From contig JAOAPP010000240.1 in NCBI GenBank assembly GCA_025462985.1, positions 1 through 9,246 on the forward strand: 9,246 nucleotides of DNA, given 5' to 3'. Made by a program: the position numbers and the translations under genes. Positions 1 through 6,241 of this stretch are shown one piece after another. The stretch's first letter is position 1; each line of letters opens with the position of its first letter. This DNA is from Bryobacterales bacterium. Its GTDB lineage: Bacteria; Acidobacteriota; Terriglobia; Bryobacterales; Bryobacteraceae. The notes under the pieces are model-generated. The model saw only the letters and a program-made list of their open reading frames with translations, had not been told where the DNA came from and searched no databases.

Positions 1-822
1 GCAGTCGCGCTAGTTCCACTAACAGCTCGAGATTTGAAAGAGGCCGAGCGGCTGTATAGTCGCACGGAATACGAGGCGTCTTTGAAACTGCTCGACAAAC
101 AGTCCGCGGACGGCCCCACCAACTTCCTGCTAGGGCGCGACCATTTCATGACGGGTGATTTCAAGGCTGCCACCGAGTCTTTCCAGAAAGCCACTGGGGC
201 CGATCCTAAAAACGGCGAGTATATGGACTGGCTAGGCCGCGCGTATGGAAAACGTGCGGAAATGGCGAATCCATTCCAGGCCCCCGTGTTTGCCTCGAAA
301 GCCCGGCAGGCTTTCGAGCGTTCCGTGGAACTCAACCCTAAAGACTCTGATGCGCTAAGCGATCTATTCGACTATTACCTCGACGCGCCGGGATTTCTGG
401 GAGGCGGCTACGATAAAGCCGCGGCCGTAGCTGAGAAAATCGCCGCATTCGATCCTTCCGAGGGCTACTTCGAAAAGGCTAAACTCGCTCAGAAGCGCAA
501 GGAGTTCGATACTGCGGAACAGCACCTCAGACAAGCGATCGCTGCAACTCCCGGGAAAATAGCGGGTTTGCTTGAACTGGCGCGGTTTCTCGCCAATCAG
601 GGTCGCACTCACGAAAGCGATGCCCTTCTTGCTCAGGCGCAACAAATCGAACCGGATGCGCCGCGCGTTCTTTATACGCGGGCAGATCTTCTGATCAAAC
701 AAAAGCGAGACCTTCCCGAGGCCCGGTTGTTGTTGAAGAAGTACATGGCCAGCAACTTGACTGTCGACGATCCTCCAAAGACGGATGCCGAGCGGCTCCT
801 CAAAAGGGTCGGAGGCGCATAA
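1..822 (+). CDS. TPR (tetratricopeptide repeat) protein, 5'-truncated by the window
   Basis: The reading frame is open from base 1 and ends at TAA 820-822, so the true start lies upstream of the window. The first codons read AVALVPLTARD, which looks like the tail of a signal peptide, so I do not accept the TTG at 34 as the start. The body is made of helical pairs with TPR-like spacing and residues: a unit around LLGRDHFMTGDFKAATESFQ, one ending in FERSVELNPKDSDAL, one in the stretch KRKEFDTAEQHLRQAIAATP, and one in QGRTHESDALLAQAQQIEPD. A non-TPR insert, DAPGFLGGGYDKA, lies mid-protein. TPRs are protein-protein interaction scaffolds; a periplasmic location is inferred from the signal-like N-terminus. 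The permease gene follows after 45 bp in the same frame with no terminator between, so the two may be co-transcribed. The specific partner is unknown. Confidence 0.85.
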   Translation, partial: AVALVPLTARDLKEAERLYSRTEYEASLKLLDKQSADGPTNFLLGRDHFMTGDFKAATESFQKATGADPKNGEYMDWLGRAYGKRAEMANPFQAPVFASKARQAFERSVELNPKDSDALSDLFDYYLDAPGFLGGGYDKAAAVAEKIAAFDPSEGYFEKAKLAQKRKEFDTAEQHLRQAIAATPGKIAGLLELARFLANQGRTHESDALLAQAQQIEPDAPRVLYTRADLLIKQKRDLPEARLLLKKYMASNLTVDDPPKTDAERLLKRVGGA

Positions 823-867
823 CAGGTCTTTACTTGCGTCATTCAGCCGGCCGGCTCCCTTTCTCCC

Positions 868-2073
868 ATGAACCTTACCGAAGCGGTTCGCTTCAGTTCG
901 CAAGCTCTTCGGGCTAATCGACTAAGAACCTTTCTTACAATCCTGGGACCAATCATCGGCAACGCTTCGGTGATCCTGGTCGTCACCATCTCGCTCGTCA
1001 GCAAGGACTTGATCCTCGATCAGATCCGCGGCATCGGATCCAATCTGGTTTACGCAAGCCTCGAAGCCAGCGGAATGAACGCGGCGCAGGTGCAAGCCGA
1101 CTTCGTCAAAATTGATGACGTTCAGGCACTCCGCAACACACTGGGTAACTCAATCGTGGCCGCCACCGCAGTAATGCCGGGCAATGACAACATCGTAGTG
1201 AATGGCTCCGTGCGCCAGGTGACGGTCGATGGCGTGGACGCTGATTACCGCCAGGTTCGTAATCTGGTGATCTTAGCTGGCAGGAGCTTCGATCAAAGCG
1301 ACGTCACGCTGCGCGAGCACGTGGCAATGCTTACCGATAAGCTCGCCACACGCATGTTCGGCAGCCAGCAGGCGGCTCTGAATCAGAGTCTGAACGTCTT
1401 CGGTCTGCAATTCACGGTCATCGGTACATTCCGTGAAAAGACCAGCACCTTTGGCCAGGGGGAAATTACGGACGAAACGATCCTGGTCCCGATCACTGTA
1501 ATGCGGTACTTCATGCCGTATGAACGAATTGATCCTGTTTACATTCAAGTGCGCGATTCGCGCAATGTTCCGGCGGTAGGGCGTCAGGTCCTCGCGATCC
1601 TGACCCAACGTCATCGCGCCGGGGCGAAATACAACGTTCAGGATTTGACGGCGATTCTGGACACCGCCAACATGATCGCGACCGTGCTGACCATCGTCCT
1701 CATCATCGTCTCCGCTATCGCACTGGTCATCTCAGGCATCGGCATCATGAATATCATGTTGGTGACCGTCACTGAACGAACACGAGAGATCGGCCTAAGA
1801 ATGGCGGTCGGCGCTTCCCGGCGGGGAGTGCTGCTGCAATTCCTGATCGAGTCCATTCTTATCAGCCTGATCGGCGGTGGCATCGGCATCGTAATCGGAC
1901 TGGCGATTCCGCTCAGCATTCACCTCATCACCGACCGCGTCCAGGTTCCGATCTCACCAATCTCCGTGCTGGTCGCCTTCGGGGTTTCCTTTACGGTAGG
2001 CGTGGCATTCGGGCTCCTGCCTGCCCGGCGCGCTTCCCAGTTGAACCCGACTGAAGCGCTACGCTACGAGTAA
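868..2073 (+). CDS. MacB/FtsX-type ABC transporter permease
   Basis: This 401-residue protein has the standard layout of a MacB-family permease. There is an N-terminal segment (MNLTEAVRFSSQALRANRLR, then a membrane span at about 20-43), a periplasmic MacB-type domain at about 50-265, and a C-terminal FtsX domain with three more spans (about 270-298, 328-352, 362-386). The FtsX loop carries the family signature ERTREIGLRMAVGASRR, and the C-terminus LPARRASQLNPTEALRYE is the usual ending, so the gene is complete at its 3' end. ATG 868 is the first start codon after the in-frame stop of the upstream gene, and the MNL beginning matches the family, but the bases before it (ctccctttctccc) contain no Shine-Dalgarno. 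Such permeases need a separate ATPase; none is encoded in the window, so it may lie upstream of the TPR gene. They move macrolides, peptides or lipoproteins, or transmit mechanical force; the substrate here cannot be told. Confidence 0.9.
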   Translation: MNLTEAVRFSSQALRANRLRTFLTILGPIIGNASVILVVTISLVSKDLILDQIRGIGSNLVYASLEASGMNAAQVQADFVKIDDVQALRNTLGNSIVAATAVMPGNDNIVVNGSVRQVTVDGVDADYRQVRNLVILAGRSFDQSDVTLREHVAMLTDKLATRMFGSQQAALNQSLNVFGLQFTVIGTFREKTSTFGQGEITDETILVPITVMRYFMPYERIDPVYIQVRDSRNVPAVGRQVLAILTQRHRAGAKYNVQDLTAILDTANMIATVLTIVLIIVSAIALVISGIGIMNIMLVTVTERTREIGLRMAVGASRRGVLLQFLIESILISLIGGGIGIVIGLAIPLSIHLITDRVQVPISPISVLVAFGVSFTVGVAFGLLPARRASQLNPTEALRYE

Positions 2074-2080
2074 AGGCGGT

Positions 2081-2638
2081 CTAAGCGACTGTGGCTGGAA
2101 GGCGCTCGGTATCGCGGCGGGTCAGCAAAGCGTAAGCCGAGAAAAGAGCGGCCGTATAGAAAAGATCCGCAAGCACAGTTCGGCCAAAAAACGGCAGGGC
2201 GGCCACATAGCATTCCACCAGGCCGGCTGCCGTCCGTGCGTAAAGGGATGGCATTGCCCACCAGGTGGCCAGGTTTGTGAACGCGAAAAATTGAATGCTG
2301 CCGAGCAGCGTTACTCCGGCCACACGTGCCGGGGTAGAGGATCTGCGCAAGAACGTGCGCCCTAGGAAAACCGAGATCAGAAACGACGCGTACACAACCA
2401 CGGTTCCCCAAGAATAGGCCGGGTATCCTCCCTCGAGCAGACTGCGCAGCGGATCGGTCACAGCCATGGCCAGCAGCGGTATCAGGTAAGCCTGCCACCC
2501 GCGGATCTTCGCTCCCCCGAATAGTGCCACCGCTCCGACAGGCGCGAAGTTTGGAGGATGCGGAACCAGGCGCAGCAGCGCCGCTAGCACGGTAAGCGTT
2601 ATCGCCTTGGGCTGAAAACCAGCCTTCGAAATGTCCAT
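2081..2638 (-). CDS. DUF6580-type multi-span membrane protein
   Basis: The 185-residue protein is hydrophobic, with about five membrane spans. It carries the features I associate with the DUF6580 family: an early RLVPHPPNFAPVGAVALFGG stretch (residues 23-42), a DP pair after the next span (TDPLRS, 61-66), then FFAFTNLATWW (117-127) and GLVECYVAALPFFGRT followed by DLFY (139-161). The family has no proven function as far as I know; the glycine-rich short spans resemble the S-component of ECF vitamin transporters, which is only an impression. I chose ATG 2638 because GGAAGG (2650-2645) sits 6 nt before it; an in-frame ATG at 2674 would add 12 residues but has no ribosome site and overlaps the upstream gene's stop. 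The stop lies 7 bp from the convergent permease stop. It follows the 65-residue gene by 29 bp and is probably co-transcribed with it. Confidence 0.75.
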   Translation of the reverse strand: MDISKAGFQPKAITLTVLAALLRLVPHPPNFAPVGAVALFGGAKIRGWQAYLIPLLAMAVTDPLRSLLEGGYPAYSWGTVVVYASFLISVFLGRTFLRRSSTPARVAGVTLLGSIQFFAFTNLATWWAMPSLYARTAAGLVECYVAALPFFGRTVLADLFYTAALFSAYALLTRRDTERLPATVA

Positions 2639-2667
2639 GGAAGTCCTTCCAGTATAACGAAGATTGC

Positions 2668-2865
2668 CTACCATGCTGAGGGAGGGTCGCTCGCCGGGAA
2701 GCTGTCCTCGACCGTGATGTCGTGAGCCTGGTCGATTTCGTCTTTACGGCTTGTCCTGCCCATCGTCTTGGACCAGACGAAATATCCGGCAATCGGAACC
2801 GTAATTCCCAGCAGGAAAAAGGCGAATTTTTGGGGCTTGTCTTGCAAATCGATACTTTCGGTCAT
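2668..2865 (-). CDS. Small single-span membrane protein with SFPASDPP C-terminal tail
   Basis: This 65-residue protein has three parts: a short polar N-terminus (MTESIDLQDKPQK), one hydrophobic span at about 14-31 (FAFFLLGITVPIAGYFVW), and a charged tail ending in TVEDSFPASDPPSAW. The tail is the telling part. Versions of (E/D)-x-SFPASDPP-x-W occur at the end of many small hypothetical proteins of diverse bacteria, which I state from memory, and no function is known to me. That conserved ending argues this is a real gene and not chance, although no clear Shine-Dalgarno precedes ATG 2865. It lies 56 bp after the thioredoxin-like gene and 29 bp before the DUF6580 gene on the same strand. The membrane orientation cannot be fixed; positive charge after the span (SKTMGRTSRK) suggests the tail faces the cytoplasm. 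Confidence 0.7.
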   Translation of the reverse strand: MTESIDLQDKPQKFAFFLLGITVPIAGYFVWSKTMGRTSRKDEIDQAHDITVEDSFPASDPPSAW

Positions 2866-2921
2866 TTGCAGAGTGGACGCAATGATCTTCCTTCCCGCTA
2901 CAGCGCAAGCTGCGAAAACAT

Positions 2922-4058
2922 TCAGGGTTTAGCGCTCGCCCAATATGCCCTGTGTCCAACGTAATCTGCATCCGGAAGATTCGCAAGAATCGTCCGGCGC
3001 AGCTTCAGGATATCAACCTCGCCTTGTTCTTCATACAGGATGTTCCCATCCGGTCCAAGCACAACGGTATAAGGAACGCCAGCCTCCCACTTCGGGTTGA
3101 AGGCTGCCTGCATAGCGTAGGTGTCGTCGGACGCGAACAGCAGGTTCCGGCTGGAGGCATGTTGCTTCTCCAGCGCCTTTATCACTCCGGGCTTCTCGTC
3201 CGGCATATTGGTTGAAACCATCACCATATCGAAGTCCCTAAGGCGATACATTCGGTACGTCTCCTCCAGAAGAGGGAACTCGTGAACGCAAGGGCCGCAC
3301 CACGTAGCCCAGAAATTCACCAGCAAAATCTTACCGCCCGTGTTTGCCCGAAGCTTCTTCAGGGCGTCAGCGGACGCAAGGTCAAGACTCACCGGCTCGG
3401 CTTCAATCTTCTTCATCTCCTCCACCCGGCCGGCCTCCTTCGCCATCCATTTGGTGGAGCAACCGAAGACGCCCGTATGATTGACCTGCACCGGCTTGCC
3501 GGCAAGCAGCGCATCAATCGCATTTCGCGCATCCTGAGTTTTCACCAGAGCCTCACGCTGGCTGTTATCGATCCGTCCCTCATACCGCAGCTTGCGATCC
3601 GCGTCGAATATAAATACATGCGGGGTGGCTTTGGGCCCATAAGCGCGCGCCGTAGTCTGCGTATCCCCGTCATACAGGTAAGGGAAATCGAAATGCCGGT
3701 AGGCGGTGCGAACCTTCATGTCCTCGTAGCTGTCGCTAACATCGGTGTACCCGAGCTCATCGAGACGAATCGCGGCCGGATTGTTCGGCTGAATGGCCAC
3801 TAGCGCGACGCCCTTTCCGCGATAATCGTCCGCCAGTTTCTTGATCCGTGTTTCGTACAACTGAGCGGTGGGACAGTGATTGCAGGTAAATACAACGACA
3901 AGAACTTTGCTCCCCGAAAAGTTCGCGAGATTATAGACCTTCCCGTCCACGCCCTTGAGCGAGAAATCCGGTGCCTTCGAGTCGAGAGGCAGGGTCGGAT
4001 GAGGTTCATCCGCGAACAAACAAACCGAAGCAAGCAGCACTAGCAGAGCGCGCCACAT
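2922..4058 (-). CDS. Exported tandem thioredoxin-fold protein: peroxiredoxin-like domain plus TlpA-like domain
   Basis: The 378-residue protein begins with a signal peptide (MWRALLVLLASVCLFA, likely cut before DEPHP), then carries two thioredoxin-fold domains. The first, about 20-205, is of the peroxiredoxin-like AhpC/TSA type with FTCNHCPT (CNHC at 59-62), a probable cis-proline in KATPH (146), and a closing GCSTKW (199-204) that I know as a mark of that subfamily. The second, about 225-362, is TlpA/ResA-like with NFWATWCGPC (active Cys 254 and 257) and cis-Pro in GVPYT (329). Both disulfide centres are intact, so a periplasmic thiol reductase or oxidoreductase is likely; the substrates are unknown, and cytochrome c maturation proteins are only one family possibility. 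ATG 4058 has an excellent AAGGAG (4069-4064) at 5 nt. The gene follows the spermidine-synthase-like gene by 49 bp. It is longer than either single-domain family (about 160-200 residues). Confidence 0.88.
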   Translation of the reverse strand: MWRALLVLLASVCLFADEPHPTLPLDSKAPDFSLKGVDGKVYNLANFSGSKVLVVVFTCNHCPTAQLYETRIKKLADDYRGKGVALVAIQPNNPAAIRLDELGYTDVSDSYEDMKVRTAYRHFDFPYLYDGDTQTTARAYGPKATPHVFIFDADRKLRYEGRIDNSQREALVKTQDARNAIDALLAGKPVQVNHTGVFGCSTKWMAKEAGRVEEMKKIEAEPVSLDLASADALKKLRANTGGKILLVNFWATWCGPCVHEFPLLEETYRMYRLRDFDMVMVSTNMPDEKPGVIKALEKQHASSRNLLFASDDTYAMQAAFNPKWEAGVPYTVVLGPDGNILYEEQGEVDILKLRRTILANLPDADYVGHRAYWASAKP

Positions 4059-4063
4059 AGAAG

Positions 4064-4077
4064 CTCCTTCCGAAGGA
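4064..4077 (-). promoter_or_regulatory. Shine-Dalgarno inside a small hairpin before the thioredoxin-like gene
   Basis: On the minus strand TCCTT (4077-4073), CGG, AAGGA (4069-4065) form a perfect 5-bp stem with a 3-nt loop. The second arm is most of the AAGGAG ribosome-binding site that fixes the start at 4058, so folding would hide it. The sequence match is certain; any effect on translation is inference. Confidence 0.4.
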
Positions 4078-4086
4078 CGAGCTTAT

Positions 4087-4116
4087 CTTATCCGACCACC
4101 CGGCACGCTATTTCAA
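4087..4116 (-). promoter_or_regulatory. Possible promoter for the thioredoxin-like gene
   Basis: On the minus strand TTGAAA (4116-4111; five of six matches to the -35 consensus) is followed after 18 nt by GATAAG (4092-4087; four of six to the -10 consensus), with a second GATAAG directly after it. The -35 element overlaps the last codons of the spermidine-synthase-like gene. A start site near 4080 would leave a short leader holding the AAGGAG site. This is a visual match only, and the gene could equally be transcribed from upstream. Confidence 0.3.
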
Positions 4117-6171
4117 GCCCGGCGTCTTTATGATCTCGAGGAGGTTGTTATAGTCGTCCGTCCACGGGCGCAAGCCGAACCGGTCCGCAATCGGCATTGC
4201 ATGCGCTTTGAGACTGGCGTTTTCGAGTACCGCCTTGTTCCTGGTGACAATCACCCAATCGGCCGGCAGCAACAGGTTGTCGTCATCCTCATGATTGCGC
4301 GCCCCGATTGCACTATAGCCGGCCTCCACTGCCAGTTGCTTCACCACACTCGCCAGATCGAGAAAGTGATTGGACACATGAAAGGCCAGCGACCCGTCCG
4401 CCTTCAGATGCTTGAGGTAAACGGCCAGTGCTTCCCGAGTGATGAGATGGACGGGGATTGCGTCGCCGGAGAACGCATCCAACGCAATCACGTCGAAGGG
4501 CGGACCACTCTCGGTTTCGAGCGACAGGCGCGCATCGCCGGTCACGATGTCTGCCTTTGCATGGGTTTCCCGCAGGTAGAAGAAGAGCGAGCTCGCCATG
4601 TCTTCCACCTGCCGGTTGATTTCATAGAACCGGAAGGTATCGCCGCTTTGACCGTCCGCGGCGATGGTTCCGATGCCGAGCCCCACCACGCCCACCCGTT
4701 TCGGATTGGCATAACACTCCCGCAGAACGATCCCGATCCCTGAGTCCGGCCCATAGTACGTCGTTGGACGAAATCGCATGGGCGGCAAAAGGAACTGCGC
4801 CCCGTGCTCGACGGTGCCGTGGAAGAGAGTTCGGTTCACTCTGGTCCCGGCATGTGGCGATTGGACCACCCGCAGCGCTCCGTAGAAGCTCCGCCGCGAT
4901 GAAAGCGAGTTCTTTTCGTAGCTGCTGACGTTGACGTATAAAACGAGTACTGCAGCTATGCTGATCCCGAACCACAGGACCCGAACCGCCCAGGCGCGCA
5001 TGGGCCAGGTAACAACGGCAGCCAGGCACGCCGTCACAAACAGCGAAAGCGGAAGCTCGAATATCCCCGTGAAGATCTGAGGGGCGATGAGGCCGACGAA
5101 AATCGCTCCGCACGCGCCTCCGGTCGCGACCATCAGGTAAAAGCTAGTCAGGTAGCGAGGCGCTGGACGTAACTCGCTTAACTCGCCGTGACAAAACATG
5201 CAGCATACAAAGAGGCCGGCGAGGGACACCGGGATGCTCACCTGAACGGCTTCCACCGCGTCGATGTCGTAGATGCTGTATTCGAGCACACCAAGCCCCA
5301 CCGCCAGGAATCGCAACCACACCATCCGTCGGTAGATACGACTGGGGCCAAACGCCAGCACCAGGGTCAGCAGATAGACGGCGAGAGGCAGGATCCACAG
5401 CAGCGGAACCGGAGCGATATTCTCTGTGAGGTGGTTCGTCAACGCCAGCAGAAGCATGGATGCGCAGCCGGCCAATGCGAGGCACAAGAGCTTCCGGCCG
5501 GCATCGAATGTCGGGTCATCCGCGGGCGCATCACCGCGTTCCTCTGGGCCGACTGCTCTTCGGCTCAACAAAGCACAGGTGGCGCACGCAATCGCGAACG
5601 CGGTGTAGCCGATTGACCACCAGATGCGTTGCCCGCTCATATCGAGCTTCGGCTCCACAATCAGCGGATAGGCAATCAAAGCGGCGAGAGACGCAAAGTT
5701 AGACACTGCAAACAGCTTGTACGGAGTGCGATGGCCGGCGGCCCCGAGCCAATGCTGCAGTAGCGGACTCGTTGCCGACAGCGCCAGAAACGGAAGCGCG
5801 ATGCTCGCGGCCAGCATCTCGAGAAGAAGCCATGCCGGATGTTGGACTGCCGCCGTCCTCCAATGAATCCCCGGACCCACTGGCAGGAATGCGAGCGAAA
5901 GCGCGAGAACCGCAACGTGCAGCGCGCTCTGCGTCTTTGCCGAACCGAGTCGGCCCACCGAGCCCGCGTAATAATAGCCTGCGAGCAGGACCACCTGATA
6001 GAAGACGAGACAGGTCGCCCACACCGCGGCTGAGCCTCCGAACCAGGGCAATATCTGCTTTGCGATCAGAGGCTCCAGCAGGAATAGCAGGAAAGCGCTG
6101 AGAAAAATCGTCAGAGCATACAGGGTGGGAACGAACCGGATCGTTTCCGGTCTCGCGGCGTTGTTCGTCAA
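4108..6171 (-). CDS. Integral membrane protein fused to a spermidine-synthase-like domain
   Basis: Residues 1 to about 420 of this 687-residue protein form roughly ten or more membrane spans, opening with LLFLLEPLIAKQILPWFGG, the usual beginning of proteins annotated as fused MFS/spermidine synthase. The C-terminal part (about 430-687) has a spermidine-synthase/Rossmann methyltransferase fold: HGTVEHG (451-457), the nucleotide-binding GLGIGTIAA (497-505), the acidic YEIN (516-519), GDARLSLE (545-552), DVIALDAFSGDAIPVHL (560-576) and a terminal WTDDYNNLLEII. Soluble spermidine synthases transfer aminopropyl groups from decarboxylated S-adenosylmethionine to putrescine; whether membrane-fused members do this is unproven. 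The start is TTG 6171: an in-frame TAG at 6183-6181 blocks any earlier start, and no other ATG, GTG or TTG codon precedes the first span. No convincing Shine-Dalgarno is present. The gene begins 16 nt behind the terminator hairpin of the OmpA gene. Confidence 0.85.
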   Translation of the reverse strand: MTNNAARPETIRFVPTLYALTIFLSAFLLFLLEPLIAKQILPWFGGSAAVWATCLVFYQVVLLAGYYYAGSVGRLGSAKTQSALHVAVLALSLAFLPVGPGIHWRTAAVQHPAWLLLEMLAASIALPFLALSATSPLLQHWLGAAGHRTPYKLFAVSNFASLAALIAYPLIVEPKLDMSGQRIWWSIGYTAFAIACATCALLSRRAVGPEERGDAPADDPTFDAGRKLLCLALAGCASMLLLALTNHLTENIAPVPLLWILPLAVYLLTLVLAFGPSRIYRRMVWLRFLAVGLGVLEYSIYDIDAVEAVQVSIPVSLAGLFVCCMFCHGELSELRPAPRYLTSFYLMVATGGACGAIFVGLIAPQIFTGIFELPLSLFVTACLAAVVTWPMRAWAVRVLWFGISIAAVLVLYVNVSSYEKNSLSSRRSFYGALRVVQSPHAGTRVNRTLFHGTVEHGAQFLLPPMRFRPTTYYGPDSGIGIVLRECYANPKRVGVVGLGIGTIAADGQSGDTFRFYEINRQVEDMASSLFFYLRETHAKADIVTGDARLSLETESGPPFDVIALDAFSGDAIPVHLITREALAVYLKHLKADGSLAFHVSNHFLDLASVVKQLAVEAGYSAIGARNHEDDDNLLLPADWVIVTRNKAVLENASLKAHAMPIADRFGLRPWTDDYNNLLEIIKTPGLK

Positions 6172-6187
6172 AAACCCAGACTAACTG

Positions 6188-6226
6188 AACAAAAAAGCCG
6201 CCCTTGTCGGAGCGGCCTTTTTTGTT
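6188..6226 (-). terminator. Rho-independent terminator of the OmpA-family gene
   Basis: The arms AACAAAAAAGCCGC (6188-6201) and GCGGCCTTTTTTGTT (6212-6226) pair over about 14 bp with one bulged C, around a 10-nt loop. Read on the minus strand it is a GC stem followed by six T, 16 bp past the OmpA gene's stop codon. The A-run on the other side means it could also stop plus-strand transcripts, but no plus-strand gene ends here. Confidence 0.85.
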
Positions 6227-6241
6227 GAGATGGCAACTGAT

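Noticed and set aside
845..856. 12-bp palindrome AGCCGGCCGGCT between the TPR and permease genes
   Set aside because: It has no loop and no following T-run, so it is not a terminator, and GC-rich palindromes of this size are expected in such DNA.
364..903. A 179-residue minus-strand open frame opposite the TPR gene
   Set aside because: It is antisense to clear TPR coding sequence and its product has no recognisable motif.
2074..2080. Search for a bidirectional terminator between the convergent permease and DUF6580 genes
   Set aside because: Only 7 bp lie between the stop codons and no stem with T-runs spans them; transcripts probably overlap into the opposite gene.
2651..2656. Minus-strand TATACT before the DUF6580 gene as a promoter -10
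   Set aside because: No acceptable -35 lies 16-18 bp upstream, and the resulting start site would cut away the Shine-Dalgarno.
2064..2792. A 242-residue minus-strand open frame overlapping the DUF6580 gene
   Set aside because: The frame offset by one from the DUF6580 gene gives a Gly/Arg/Ser-rich product with no recognisable domain, while the other frame has clear membrane spans and family motifs.
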